Part shown: one piece after another, positions 33,751-46,611 of the stretch | How the letters are laid out: each line of letters starts with the position of its first letter | Position numbering within the stretch: position 1 is the stretch's first letter | Assembly: GCF_030052815.1 (NCBI RefSeq) | Contig: NC_079502.1 | Location: forward strand, 9,339,359 to 9,403,358 | DNA: 64,000 bases | Source of the DNA: Hevea brasiliensis | Lineage: Eukaryota; Streptophyta; Magnoliopsida; Malpighiales; Euphorbiaceae | Direction: 5' to 3' | Made by a program: the position numbers and the translations under genes | Notes under the pieces: generated by a model | The model's input: the letters and a program-made list of their open reading frames with translations, nothing else | The model's database searches: none | Told to the model about the DNA's origin: nothing

Positions 33751-35044
33751 TGTATCCCAAGTCTAGTGGTCCAAAAGTAGATTTAATTTTGTCTGATCAA
33801 ATTTTGCCCGATCAAATTATAGTTAGATAGGCTTATTCGGCGATGTTGTATGCGTTAATTATTATTGCTACTAACTATTTTGTTTGTTTTACTGTCCTAT
33901 CCTCACGGTGCTCTTCGTTTCAAAAAGGAAAAATGAAAAATAAAATCCCAGAATCGGGAAGAGGTAAAGGTGTCCCTTCACACCTTGAACACTTACACAA
34001 TGTCCTCACACACTATGGTCCTAACAGGGGCTTTCTTACCCTTTTAGGAAAGTATGAGGGGTCATGTAGCGGTGCAGTGGGTTTTACCCGTTAGTATCCG
34101 TGAAGGCTTCGCTCAAATTGAAACTCGTTCTATTTACGTGATATCAGTGGAATTTTCCGATAATATCATGGGGATGGAATGGGGCTCTCTTGTTCTGATG
34201 AGGGGCAATTTGGGAACTGTGGCTATTAGAAAATTAGATCTGAGCTTAACTATCACGATAGTGAAAGCGTAGTAAGCTACCTTATAAGATAGAACTATCC
34301 AAAATAGGTAGCGCTTATCAGATCGAGTCTCCCTATTATAGGACAAAAAGGGACATGTTTACTCTTACCTTGTTCTGCTTTGATTTCCTTTTGTTCATTT
34401 TATAAGGGTAATCTTGAATACTACTGAAACACCTACACATTTTCCTACTTTGATAAATGTGTATGTGTCACCTTGTCAACAGTATGATTCAAAATTACCC
34501 CAATTTATCTTGCTAACGAATTTTTCCCACAGGCATCACCAAAATAAGGTGCAGTAAAGGATAAGCATCATTTTTAACATGGCATCCTCGAGTCAGTCGG
34601 CAGAGGAAGTTTTTTAGATCAGAACAAAATGCTAAACCATTGTTGAACCCATGAGGCGGTTCGGGCCATGGTTTAGCAAAATTGTGAATGAATAGCATGA
34701 CTCCCGTAGGAACCCCCTCGCTAGGGTTATGCAAAAAAATTGAATCGCCATATGGACAAGTACCATAAATGCGCATTCAATCGATCATTCACCGTCGGAC
34801 TATCGAGCGATGCCATGATAAAAGGGATGTAATTATCCCTCTGCGATTTCGTCTTGGCTCTCGGATGCCATCGTATCCTTTGTCCACACCAGGACCCTTT
34901 TAATTTTTAATTCAAAATTCATTGAAAATTTTCCTTTTTACTCCCCCCAGAAAATCAAACATTACTTCAAACAAGGCAAGTCTGATCAAGCACGCGATTC
35001 AACCCCAGCGAGTGTACTTAATAAGATCTCGAACAAGAAAACTA
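33751..35044 (+). other. Leader of unit 2, no gene supported
   Basis: Collinear with 22284-23592. It contains the same aborted MASSSQSAEEVF start, near 34579. Nothing else is recognisable. Confidence 0.4.
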
Positions 35045-36700
35045 ATGGAAGATCAGGAACAAGTACAGAACCTCTGAGGGCAAGTTTCTGAACTAAAAGA
35101 CCAGGTTTCAGAACTTATGAAGCTGATGAGGGAGATGTCCCAAAATAAGCCAGCTTCAGACCTTAACCTACTATTACCTCCTCCACCACCTCTAACAAAT
35201 GATCCTCACCAAGCTTTAACTTCTTTTACCTTTCAATCCCCATCCGGACTGTGATCCTTTGTCAATCGGTCGTCATGACTAATGAACCTCCTTTCTCTTA
35301 TTATCCAGCCATCGAATCTTTGAACCATCCCTTCGGTCGAGCCCTCCAATTCATTCTGCCCCTCATTTCCCAGTTGGGGGAGCACCTCACACAACAGGAG
35401 GAGAAAGTAAGATGAGAGAAAATGAGAAGCTGTCCGCTCTGGAAGAGAGATTGAGAGCTATAGAGGGCCTGAATATTTAGGGCTCGATTGGCGTGGCATC
35501 ACTAAGATTGGTTCCCGATGTGGTGGTGCCGCCCAAATTCAAGGTCCGATTTTGACAAGTATCTTTGAATTCGGACCCTCGAATTCATTTGGCCACCTAT
35601 ATTGCCAAGATGTCCTCTATGATGATGATGACAATTTGTTAATCCACTTCTTTCACGAGCCTCTCTGGAGGCGGCTACGAGGTGGTGTGTTCAATTAGGC
35701 AGAGGCATGCGCTCTGGAAGGATTTAGCGAGGCCTTTTAAGCGGTACAAATTTAAGCTGCGATGTGGCCCCTACAAGAAGGGACCTCGAGAACACAGTGC
35801 AGAGAGAGGAAGGCTTCAAAGAATATGCCCAAAGATGGAGAGAAAGCGTGAAATATACCCTCGATTATTGACAATGAGCTTTGCTCTCTCTTCATTGAGA
35901 CCTTGAAAGCTCCTTATTTCTATTTGATGATCGGAACACCTCCAACAACTTTGCTAACATTATACTGGTGGGAAGAGAATTGAGGCAAATTTGAGACTAG
36001 GGAGGTTCTGAGGAAGTGGTAAGAGAAAATTCGGTGAAAAATACGATAAATTACGAGAAGAAAATGGAAGGGAGGTGCACAATGTGATGTAACAAGCCTA
36101 TCAACCATGCCCCCACAAAACACCTACCGTTCTCGATTTTCTTCCCAAAACCTAATGGTAGCCAATTTTCCACCAAAATTTCTTCTTATCCCAACCACAA
36201 TAGGTCCCATAACCAATTGCTTACACTTCACGTCTGTAGACTCAAACAAATTAGTTCATCTAAATCACCCACTTCCCAATCCCGGCCACCACTGCCTATG
36301 CCCTTAGCGAGATTTATTGTTACCTTTTGAGCATAAACCGGATAGTCCCCATACCACTCGACCTTTTACAATCCCTATATCCAATGAGGTGTGATCCAAA
36401 TGCTCATTGTGAATACTATAGGGGAGCAATTGGTCACTCAACATACAATTGTGGAGCTTTCAAAGGTAAATGCAGTCCCTTATCAGACATGGGTGGTTGG
36501 AGATGGAAAGTGAAAGTGCAATTCCTAATGTTGAAATTAATCCATTGCCTAACCACGAAACTGGTAAAAGAGGCAATGTGCACATAATAGAATGCATAGG
36601 AGGTGCGTTGGAACCAGAAATCTTGATTGTGCAAATAAAAGGAATTCAAGAGCTTGATACTTGGGGGGCAAAGGATATCCTTATACTTTTCTCTGAGTAA
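35045..36700 (+). pseudogene. gag: Ogre/Tat-type gag pseudogene, unit 2 (type B)
   Basis: The same order as unit 1 from ATG 35045: coiled coil, poly-Pro linker, capsid domain. Because unit 2 lacks the 600-bp deletion, the tail is preserved: DPNAHCEYYRGAIGHSTYNC near 36390-36450, then NPLPNHETGKRGNVHIIE, the Ogre-type gag C-terminus with its Cys/His region, ending in TAA 36698. Frameshifts disrupt the capsid part (for example near 35700 and 35850). Confidence 0.8.
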
Positions 36701-37135
36701 TGAATATTTGGTTACCTACACTTGACCACTTTGTCCATTGTGTTAAGTGGATTGTGAATGGACCTTCTCTCATGATTAAGTATTAGTAAGTTAATCGCGC
36801 ATTTTCCAAACTTTCATATCCGATTACTTCTTTTGTTTAGCCTTTTCTTTGCCTAATAAAACCACTTAATTCTCCTCTTGTAACCGCCCCATTTCCAACC
36901 AATACATAATGATTCAATCAACTATGATATTCATGAAGTTAACTTTGAAGGACCAATAATTGCCCTGAATACTAGTGATTCTGATGAAGGGGAACTATGC
37001 CACGCAAACTAACGAACACGATGGCTAAGAAAAACTGTATTGAGTATGTTTGAAAATGTCACAAGTCTTTGTACATATGTTGGTGGAAAAAGCGTCCATG
37101 ATCGATTGCAATGCGGGGCATCGATGTCATCGGAA
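36531..37135 (+). other. Type B-specific segment (gag tail and start of pol), unit 2
   Basis: These 605 bp are present in units 2 and 4 and missing in units 1 and 3, where sequence jumps from CCTAATG to GCCTCCGG. It holds the end of gag and a spacer in which NYDIHEVNFEGP and LNTSDSDEGELCH can be read near 36920-37000, plausibly linker ahead of protease. No protease active site remains. Confidence 0.8.
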
Positions 37136-37470
37136 GCCTCGGGGTGATTCATCTTAATTCATCACCTTATCGGCCCCAAATGAACAACGCCATGGAAGCG
37201 TAAACAAGAATCTCAAATGAATGATCGAAAAGATGACTGATTAAAGCAACTCCATATTCGTTAGTATATGGCATGGAAGCAGTTTTTCCAATAAAGATGG
37301 AAATTCCTTCTCTGTGAATCTTAATGGAGAAACGAGCTAGATGAAATCGAATAGGTCAAAACAAGATTGAAATCTACCATGGGCAGTTATACCAAAGAAG
37401 AAAGGCCAGGGTGCTTGAATAAGAATGAACAATCTCGGGAGCTCCAACCAAGAGATCTTATATCGAAGGA
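37136..37470 (+). pseudogene. Integrase C-terminal remnant, unit 2
   Basis: Same as 25098-25440: LNSSPYRPQMNNAME, then SLVYGMEAVFPIKMEI in another frame. The catalytic core is missing here too, so the main pol deletion is shared by both types. Confidence 0.78.
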
Positions 37471-37519
37471 AAATACTACAAAATGTGGGACTTGAAAAAA
37501 AAAAAAAAAAAAAAAAAAC

Positions 37520-38290
37520 CCATAGGCCGCTCCTATTAAAATGAGGAAAGAGGGTGAAAACCGAGAGGCGCATACGCAAAATGAGTGAAGGATGAAAACT
37601 CGAGAGAGCATCTGAAAAAGTGAGTTATCGGGATTGAAAACCTCAAAGAATCGCCTAGCAACATGAAGCCTTATTGAGAATGTAAGCGGAGTCAAAAGGT
37701 AGCAAGTGACCATGGCACAAGGATTCTTCTCAGACTATTAGTATTTGGGGCAATAAAGGGTCTAGAAAAGTTAATAAAGGAATTCGTGAGATTTCTCTTT
37801 CTTCCAAATTCATATCCTTATTCTTTGTTATTAAAAACCATATTCCATCAGCCCATTTACCTTGGAACATGCGCTGTTAACTTGTTAATGCTTTATTATG
37901 AGTTAAGAATTTAAACACAGGTAACTTTATAGACATTGCATTGAGAATTATCGGGAATGACTAAGCAGTGAACACACAACCTATTGATATGGGAAGTTGG
38001 GACTTGAACAAAAAAAGAAGAAGAAGAAGAAGAAGAAGAAGAAGAAGAAGAAGAAGAAAATGTAGGAATGAAAACCAGAAAGGGCGCTCTAGTAAAATGT
38101 GTGAAAGAGGGTGAAAACGAGAGGCATATCTGCAAAATGACTGAAGGATGAAAAACCGAAAGTCCATCATGAAAAGTGAGCTATCAAAAAAAAAAAAAAA
38201 AAACAAAAAAAAAAAAAAAACTAGGGTGAAAACCGAAGAAGGCGCTTCTAGTCAAAGGGCAAAGGAAAGTGAAAACCATAGCGCTTTTGA
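37520..38290 (+). other. 3' hairpin-motif module, unit 2
   Basis: Collinear with 25478-26244, including poly-A (37494-37519, 38186-38220) and (GAA)n (38015-38058). Several hairpin cores are blurred compared with unit 1 (for example CCGAGAGGC, AACCAGAAAGGGC), again at GC-rich triplets. Confidence 0.55.
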
Positions 38291-38438
38291 GAAAGTCAAG
38301 AAACAGAAAGGGGCATCCGAAGAAATGAGGTCGTAGGCCAAGTCTTGTAACTCGTCCTCCATTAATCATCGGTTTTCGGGATCCTGTTAAGTACACTTCA
38401 TCGGGGAAGAACTTCTTATGTCGAGATTAGGTTTGCTT

Positions 38439-39690
38439 TGCAAGTTGATTTTAAATTTCATGCAATTTACATTTCTGCTATCAACCTCTGGTTCCTTGAT
38501 CTAAGTTGATTTTAATTTCTTGCAATTCACATTTCCACCATCAACCTCTGGTTCCTTGATCTAAGTTGATTTTAATTTCCTGCAATTTAAATTTCTGCTA
38601 TCAACCTCTGGTTCCTTGATCTAAGTTGATTTTAATTTCCTGCAATTTACATTTCCACCATCAACCTCTGGTTCCTTGATCTAAGTTGATTTTAATTTCC
38701 TGCAATTTACATTTCTGCTATCAACCTCTGGTTCCTTGATCTAAGTTGATTTTAATTTCTTGCAATTCACATTTCCACCATCAACCTCTGGTTCCTTGAT
38801 CTAAGTTGATTTTAATTTCCTGCAATTTACATTTCTGCTATCAACCTCTGGTTCCTTGATCTAAGTTGATTTTAATTTCTTGCAATTCACATTTCCACCA
38901 TCAACCTCTGGTTCCTTGATCTAAGTTGATTTTAATTTCCTGCAATTTAAATTTCTGCTATCAACCTCTGGTTCCTTGATCTAAGTTGATTTTAATTTCC
39001 TGCAATTTACATTTCCACCATCAACCTCTGGTTCCTTGATCTAAGTTGATTTTAATTTCCTGCAATTTACATTTCTGCTATCAACCTCTGGTTCCTTGAT
39101 CTAAGTTGATTTTAAATTTCCTGCAATTTACATTTCTGCTATCAACCTCTGGTTCCTTGATCTAAGTTGATTTTAATTTCCTGCAATTTACATTTCTGCT
39201 ATCAACCTCTGGTTCCTTGATCTAAGTTGATTTTAATTTCCTGCAATTTACATTTCCACCATCAACCTCTGGTTCCTTGATCTAAGTTGATTTTAATTTC
39301 CTGCAATTTACATTTCTGCTATCAACCTCTGGTTCCTTGATCTAAGTTGATTTTAAATTTCATGCAATTTACATTTCTGCTATCAACCTCTGGTTCCTTG
39401 ATCTAAGTTGATTTTAATTTCTTGCAATTCACATTTCCACCATCAACCTCTGGTTCCTTGATCTAAGTTGATTTTAATTTCCTGCAATTTACATTTCTGT
39501 TATCAACCTCTGGTTCCTTGATCTAAGTTGATTTTAATTTCATGCAATCTACATTATCTGGTTTTAAATTTCATGCAATTTACATTTCTGTTATCAACCT
39601 CTGGTTCCTCGATCTAAGTTGATTTTAATTTCACGCAATTTCGTTTCTGTCATCAACCTCTGGATCCTTGATCTAAGTTGATTTTAATTT
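38439..39690 (+). repeat. 60-bp tandem repeat array, unit 2 (type B order)
   Basis: The same variants and order as unit 1, with one additional TTTCCACCAT unit at about 39241, between two TTTCTGCTAT units. Unit 4 shares this extra unit. Confidence 0.92.
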
Positions 39691-39782
39691 TATTCCCGAT
39701 TCTTTGATCCAAGTTAATTTGGGTCTAACCATTGCCTATTTCTAGGTCACAAACACCTAATCGTCCAAAATATGAGTGGAAT

Positions 39783-39842
39783 CTTTACATAATTCCTATC
39801 TGGAAATTTTTCCTTTAATAGAAATTATGTAAAGAGAGGCAT
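39783..39842 (+). other. Inverted repeat and polypurine tract before LTR 3
   Basis: Arms 39783-39799 and 39818-39834, then AAAGAGAGGCAT before TGTCG at 39843. Confidence 0.72.
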
Positions 39843-40399
39843 TGTCGACACCATATTTTGGCGAGCCCTAGAATCAATAAAAATTCTTCTTTGAGACTAA
39901 TCACGTTTAGATCCCTCTTTGATAGCGGTCACATTTCCGATCTCTCCTCACAAAGAATTGAATCAATGCTAAGTCCTCACATTCATTAAAGCCCGTGATC
40001 TCTCAAAACATTTGCGAACTCTCAAACCCATTGTCGAATTTCGGACCTATCGAGTATATTCTGATCTCTGTTGATAAAATGAGCGGCAATAGATCTTTTC
40101 CTACTGTTTTATTACCGACCTCCTTTCCAAAAGTTTAAGAGCTAAAGTTTTGGTTCGATTTAGTGAGTTCGGATCTTAAGTGTTGAGTTAAATTTTCAAT
40201 CAAGTTAGATTCACATTTCTTCCCTACGATCTCATGCTTAAAGTGCTTTAGATCTCTCATACTTAGATTAATAATCACATTTAGTTTTTGTCTTCTTTGT
40301 GCTCATACAATCAAATACTCGGACAAACAATGGTTTAAAATTTTCCGATCACAATCATTCATTGAACAAAGAGGCATTCCATTTCATGTCATAATCTGC

Positions 40400-40953
40400 A
40401 AGTTATTGGTGAGGATCACCCCCACCTGATCTATTTGGATCACTCTCCCTCTCCCTCACCTTCGGCTTCCTCCTCACTATCTTAGCCGTCACCCTCGGGA
40501 GCCAGTCATCCATCCGGGAGAAGTCCTCTTGAGTAGCGCTTTGGAGTTCGGCCAAGAGATCATATGAGCATTCACATAGGCTCGGCTATTCACGACACCA
40601 TCTCTTCATCTTTTCCTTAAGCTCTTTGTCTTTCTCTGTAAGCTCCTTATCCTTCGCGTTAAGCTCCTCTATAAGTTGAGCGACTGGCGGCGCCGTTGGC
40701 ACGAAGTGCAGACTTCTCCGAGAGCCGTTCTCTTTCGGCCAGTCACGAGACTTTTTGGCCACTTGTCTTCATGGTACTTCGCGTCCCTCGACTTGAGATA
40801 TATAATCCGAGCGGATGAGAGTTGGGATCGGAGGAAGCCAATTCTGATTTTCTTCCCGACCTCCTTACGGGCTGAATCTTTTCGAACCATGGTGGTTCAC
40901 GGACACTCCACATTCAAGCTCATGGATCGAATCAAGATATCGCCGAGACCATT
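40400..40953 (-). pseudogene. Antisense LTR gene, copy 3, only the C-terminal part
   Basis: It corresponds to the coiled-coil end of the antisense protein (compare 16717-17300). The rest falls in the gap. Frames are broken at almost every CTG/CCG triplet. Confidence 0.6.
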
Positions 40954-40966
40954 NNNNNNNNNNNNN
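40954..40966. other. Assembly gap, 13 N
   Basis: Thirteen N inside an LTR that should have about 4.7 kb more sequence. A fixed 13-N spacer is, as far as I recall, what optical-map hybrid scaffolding inserts when neighbouring contigs appear to overlap. It does not measure a true distance. Confidence 0.95.
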
Positions 40967-41216
40967 TAAGCCTCCCTAACTAATTTATAAAGGACGCACT
41001 AAATCTACTTACCCTTATTAAGGACGCAGGTGGGGTGCCTAACACCTTCCCCACCCAAGCACTTTAATTCCTAACTTAGAATCTCTGCTTTGAAGTGGTT
41101 TCATTTTTTAATTTAACTTCAAATGGTTTTTAGTTTCTCAAAACTAAGGTGGCGACTCTCACTTTTCCCACTTCGTGAGTGATCGTCTGTGTAATTGCCA
41201 AGAAATCCATTGCGAT

Positions 41217-41236
41217 ACTCACGATCTAATCGGGAT
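41217..41236 (+). other. Degraded tRNA-Arg primer site, unit 3
   Basis: Where other units have TGGCGACTCCACTGGGGA, this copy has ACTCACGATCTAATCGGG before the shared GATGTATCCC. The whole neighbourhood is distorted at GC-rich words, so consensus error is as likely as mutation. Confidence 0.5.
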
Positions 41237-42534
41237 GTATCCCAAGTCTAGTGGTCCAAAAGTAGATTTAATTTTGTCCGATCAAATTTTGCCCGATCAA
41301 ATTATAGTTAGATAGGCTTATTCAAGCATGTTGTATGCTAATTATTATTGCTACTAACTATTTTGTTTGTTTTAATTGGCCCTATCCTCACAAGCAAGGT
41401 TTCTGCTTCAAAAAAGGGGAAAATGAAAATAAAATCCTCTAATCTGAAGAGGTAAAGGTGTCCTTCACACACCGAACACTTTACACAATGTCCTCACACA
41501 CTATGGTCCTAACCTGCCTTTCTTACCCTTTTAGGAAAGTATGAGGGGTCATGAAGGCATCTTTGGGTTTTACCCTGCTAGTATCCGTGGAAGGCTTCTC
41601 GCCAAATTGAAACTGCGTCTATTTACCGTGATATCCGTGGAATTTTCCCGAGAATATCATGGGGATGGAATGGGCCCACCGCTGTAGGGGCAATTTGGGA
41701 ACCCGTGGCTATTAGGAAATTAGATCCCCGAGCTTAACTATCACGATAGTTAAAGCCGAAGCTACCTTATAAGATAGAACTATCCAAAATAGGTAGCGCT
41801 TATCCTAGATCGTGAGTCTCCTCATTATAGGACAAAAGGGACACTTCTTTTTCGCCGTTTGTTTACTCTACCTTGTTAATTGCTCGCTTGATTTCCTTTT
41901 GTTCATTTTTATAAGGGTAATCTTGAATATTATCGAAACACTCTACACATTTTCCTACTTTGATAAATGTGTATGTGTCACCTGTCAACAGATGATTCAA
42001 AATTACCCCAATTTATCTTGCTAATGAATTTTTCCCATGTGCATCACCAAAATAAGGTCCTGTAAAAGGATAAGCATCATTTTTAACATGGCATCCTCGA
42101 GCCAAATGGCAGAGGAAGTTTTTTAGACTGTAATGCTAAACCATTGTTGAACCCATGAGGCGGTTCGCCATGGTTTAGCAAAATTGTGAATGAATAGTAT
42201 GACTCCCGTAGGAACCCCTCACTAGGGTTATGCAAATTGAATGCGCCATATGGACAAGTACCATAAATGCGCATTCAATCCAAATGCATTCACCGCTTGA
42301 CTATCGAACGATGCCATGATAAAAGGGATGTAATTATCCTCCTCATTTCGTCTTGGGCCTCGGGATGCCATCGTATCCTTTGTCCACACCAGACCCTTTT
42401 AATTTTTAATTCAAAATTCATTGAAAATTTTCCTTTACCCCCGTAAAATCAAACATTACTTCAAACAAGGCAAGTCCGCTACACTGCGCATTCAACCAAT
42501 GAGTGTACTTAATAAGATCTCAACAAGAAAACTA
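41237..42534 (+). other. Leader of unit 3, no gene supported
   Basis: Collinear with the unit 1 leader but with dense small differences, mostly at GC-rich triplets (41390-41720). No additional content. Confidence 0.4.
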
Positions 42535-44015
42535 ATGGAAGATCAGAATGGCAGAACTCTCAGGGCAAGTTTCAACTAAAAGACTGTGTTTCGTAACTTA
42601 TGAGTCGATGAGGAGATGTCCCAAAATAAGCCAAATTTGCATCTTAACCTACTATTACCTCCACCACCTCTAACAAATGATCCTCACCAAGCTTCAACTT
42701 CTTTTACCTTTCAATCCCATCCTGACCAAGCGCGGGGATGCCAAAATCACAATCCTGGCCATGACTAATGAACCTCCTTTCTCTTATTATCCACCCATCC
42801 CACGTCGAACCATCCCTTTCGGCCCCGAGCCCTCCAATCTATTCCCGCCTCATTTCCTGGCTTGGGGGAGCACCTCACACAACAGGAGGAGAAAGTAAGA
42901 TGAGAGAAATGAGAAGTCCGCCTGAAGAGAGATTGAGAGCTATGAGGGCCCGAATATTTATGGCCTCGCTTGACGTGGTATCACTAAGATTGGTTCCCAT
43001 GTGGTGGTGCCGCCCAAATTCAAGGTCCCCGATTTTGACAGCATACTGGAATTCGACCCTCGATTCATTTGGCCACCTATATTAAGCCAAGATGTCCTCT
43101 ATGACAGATGATGACAGATCATAATCCACTTCTTTCACGAGCCTCCGGAGCAACTCCGAGGTGGTGTGTTCAATTAGACAGGAGCATCAAGGCCCCTGAA
43201 GGATTTAGCCGAGGCCTTTTAAAGCAAAGACAAATTTAATCGCGATGTGGCCCCTACAAGAAGGGACCTCCAACTTTGCACAGAGACAGTGGAAGGCTTC
43301 AAAGAATATGCCCAAAGATGGAGAGAGAAAGCAATGGAAATATACCCTCCAGCTTATTGACAATGAGCTTTGCTCTCTCTTCATTGAGACCTTGAAAGCT
43401 CCTTATTTCTATTTGATGATCGGGAACACCTCCAACAACTTTGCTAACATTATACAGACTGGGAAGAGAATTGAGGCAAATTTGAGACTAGGGGAGGTTA
43501 CAGGAAGTGGTAAGAGAAAATTCAGTGAAAAGTACGATAAATTCCGAGAAGAAAATGGAAGGAGGTGCACAATGTGATGTAACAAGCCTATCAACCATGC
43601 CCCCACAAAACACCTACTGCTCTCGATTTTCTTCCCAAAACCTAATGGTAGCCAATTTTCCACCAAAATTTCTTCTTATCCCAACCACAATAGGTCCCAT
43701 AACCAATTGCTTACACTTCACGCTCACACTCAAACAAATTAGTTCATCTAAATCACCCACTTCCCAATCCCGACCCACCACCGCTATGCCCTTTGCGAGA
43801 TTTATTGTTACCTTTGAGCATAAACCAGATAGTCCCCATACCACTCGACCTTTTTACAATCCCTATATCCAATGAGGTGATCCAAATGCTCATTGTGAAT
43901 ACTATAGGGGTGGCATTGGTCACTCAACATACAATTGTGGAGCTTTCAAAGGTAAGGCACAATTCTTATCGTAAATGGGTGGTTGGAGATGGAAAGTGAA
44001 AGTGCATTCCTAATG
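42535..44015 (+). pseudogene. gag: Ogre/Tat-type gag pseudogene, unit 3 (type A)
   Basis: Start ATG 42535. The C-terminal capsid part is readable in 43300-43577 (ETLKAPYFYLMIGNTSNN, then SGKRKFSEKYDKF). The Cys/His region lies near 43880. It ends at the same deletion junction as unit 1 (44015/44016), proving that units 1 and 3 share one deletion event or one origin. Confidence 0.78.
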
Positions 44016-44340
44016 GCCTCCGGGTGATTCATCTTAATTCATCACCTTATCGGCCCAAATGAACAACGCCATGGAAATCAGAACAAGAATCTCAAATGAA
44101 TGATCGAAAGATGATCGATTAAAGCAACTCCATATTCGTTAGTATATTGAATTGAAGCAGTTTTTCCAATAAATATGGAAATTCCTTCTCAGAATCTTAA
44201 TGAGAACAGAGCTAGATGAAATCGAATAGGTCAAAACAAGATTCAAATCTACCATGGACTATACCAAAGAAGAAAGGCTGTGGTGCTTGAATAAGAATGA
44301 ACAATCTGGAGCTCCAACCAAGAGATCTTATATCAAGGAA
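44016..44340 (+). pseudogene. Integrase C-terminal remnant, unit 3
   Basis: Same remnant as unit 1, with small losses (for example ATTGAATTGAAGC for ATGGCATGGAAGC near 44146). Confidence 0.75.
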
Positions 44341-44364
44341 AATACTACAAAATGTGGGACTTGA

Positions 44365-45037
44365 AAAAAAAAAAAAAAACCGAGAGGGCGCTCCTAGTAA
44401 AATGAGGGAAAGAGGGTGAAAACCCGAGAGGGCGCTTCTCGTGAAATGAGTGAAGGATGAAAACTCGAGAGCATCCTGAAAAAGTGAGTTATCGGGATTG
44501 AAAACCTCAAAGAATGTGCCTAGCAACATGAAGCCTTATTGAGAATGTAAAACGGAGTCAAAAGGTAGCAAGTGACCATGGCACAAGGATACTTCTCAGA
44601 CTATTAGTATTTGGGGCAATAAAGGGTCTAGAAAAGTTAATAAAGGAATTCGTGAGATTTCTCTTTCTTCCAAATTCATATCCTTATTCTTTGTTATTAA
44701 AAACCATATTCCATCAGCCCATTTACCTTGGAACATGCGCTGTTAACTTGTTAATGCTTTATTATGAGTTAAGAATTTAAACACATGTAACTTTATATAC
44801 ATTTAATTGAGTATTATTGTGAATGACTACAAAGGAACACACAACCTATTGATATGGGAAGTTGGGACTTGAACAAAAAAGAAGAAGAAGAAGAAGAAGA
44901 AGAAGAAGAAGAAAATGTAGGAATGAAAACCCAAAGGGCGCCCTAGTAAAATGTGTGAAAGAGGGTGAAACTCCGAGAGGGCGCTTCAGAAATGAGTGAA
45001 GGATGAAACCCAAAGGGCATCCCAAAAGTGAGCTATC

Positions 45038-45068
<31 letters not shown>

Positions 45069-45130
45069 AGGTGAAACCCAAAGGGCGCTTCTAGTCAAAA
45101 GGGCTAAAGGAAAGTGAAAACCCGCAAGGG
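44365..45130 (+). other. 3' hairpin-motif module, unit 3
   Basis: Poly-A (44365-44380, 45039-45066), (GAA)n (44878-44914) and hairpin cores CCGAGAGGGCGC (about 44381), CCCGAGAGGG (about 44422) and CCCGCAAGGG (about 45121). Others have shrunk to CCCAAAGGG. Confidence 0.55.
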
Positions 45131-45281
45131 AGCTTTTTGAGGAAAGTCAAGAATGTAAAAGGGGCATCCAAGAAATGAGGTCGAGGCCAAGTCTTGTAAC
45201 TCGCCCTCCATTAATAATCGGTTTTCGATCCAAGTACACTTCATCGGGAAGAACTTCTTGTGTCGAGATTAGGTTTGCTTT

Positions 45282-46455
45282 GCAAGTTGATTTTAAATTT
45301 CATGCAATTTACATTTCTCGCTATCAACCTCTGTTCCTTGATCTAAGTTGATTTTAATTTCTTGCAATTCACATTTCCACCATCAACCTCCGTTCCTTGA
45401 TCTAAGTTGATTTTAATTTCTCGCAATTTAAATTTCTCGCTATCAACCTCCGGTTCCTTGATCTAAGTTGATTTTAATTTCGCACTTACATTTCCACCAT
45501 CAACCTGTTCCTTGATCTAAGTTGATTTTAATTTCTCGCAATTTACATTTCTCGCTATCAACCTCTCGTTCCTTGATCTAAGTTGATTTTAATTTCTTGC
45601 AATTCACATTTCCACCATCAACCTCGGTTCCTTGATCTAAGTTGATTTTAATTTCTGCACTTACATTTCTCGCTATCAACCTCTGGTTCCTTGATCTAAG
45701 TTGATTTTAATTTCTTGCAATTCACATTTCCACCATCAACCTCCGGTTCCTTGATCTAAGTTGATTTTAATTTCCCGCAATTTAAATTTCTCGCTATCAA
45801 CCTCTCGGTTCCTTGATCTGTTGATTTTAATTTCCCAATTTACATTTCCACCATCAACCTCTGGTTCCTTGATCTAAGTTGATTTTAATTTCCGCAATTT
45901 ACATTTCGCTATCAACCTCTGGTTCCTTGATCTAAGTTGATTTTAAATTTCCTGCAATTTACATTTCTCGCTATCAACCTCTCGGTTCCTTGATCTGCTG
46001 ATTTTAATTTCCGCAATTTACATTTCTCGCTATCAACCTCGTTCCTTGATCTAAGTTGATTTTAATTTCCGCAATTTACATTTCGCTATCAACCTCTCGG
46101 TTCCTTGATCTAAGTTGATTTTAAATTTCATGCAATTTACATTTCTCGCTATCAACCTCTCGTTCCTTGATCTAAGTTGATTTTAATTTCTTGCAATTCA
46201 CATTTCCACCATCAACCTCCGGTTCCTTGATCTAAGTTGATTTTAATTTCCCGCAATTTACATTTCGTTATCAACCTCTGGTTCCTTGATCTAAGTTGAT
46301 TTTAATTTCATGCAATCTACATTATCCGGTTTTAAATTTCATGCAATTTACATTTCTCGTTATCAACCTCTCGTTCCTCGATCTAAGTTGATTTTAATTT
46401 CCCGCACTTACGTCGTCATCAACCTCGATCCTTGATCTAAGTTGATTTTAATTTT
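45282..46455 (+). repeat. 60-bp tandem repeat array, unit 3 (type A order)
   Basis: Variant order identical to unit 1. In nearly every unit CTG has become CTCG, CCG, CG or G, while CTTGATCTAAGTTGATTTTA is almost untouched. Confidence 0.9.
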
Positions 46456-46549
46456 TATTCCCGATTCTTTGATCCAAGTTAATTTGGGTCTAACTTCATG
46501 CTCATTTCTAGGTCACAAACACCTAATCGCCCAAAATATGAGTTTGAAT

Positions 46550-46611
46550 CTTTACATAATTCCTATACGGAAATTTTTCCTTTAATAGAAATTATGTAAA
46601 GAGGGGCAAAT
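46550..46611 (+). other. Inverted repeat and polypurine tract before LTR 4
   Basis: Arms 46550-46566 and 46585-46601, then AAAGAGGGGCAAAT before TGTCG at 46612. Confidence 0.72.

Larger units (their letters stand above)
39843..41217 (+). repeat. LTR 3, interrupted by an assembly gap
   Basis: 39843-40953 matches the first 1.1 kb of the other LTRs and 40967-41217 the last 250 bp (equivalent to about 22010-22262). About 4.7 kb is missing at the 13 N. The end reads GCGATA instead of GCGACA. Confidence 0.88.

Noticed and set aside
37911..38336. Frames rich in Ser, Phe or Lys near 38 kb, 44.9 kb and 57 kb
   Set aside because: These are translations of (GAA)n and poly-A runs.
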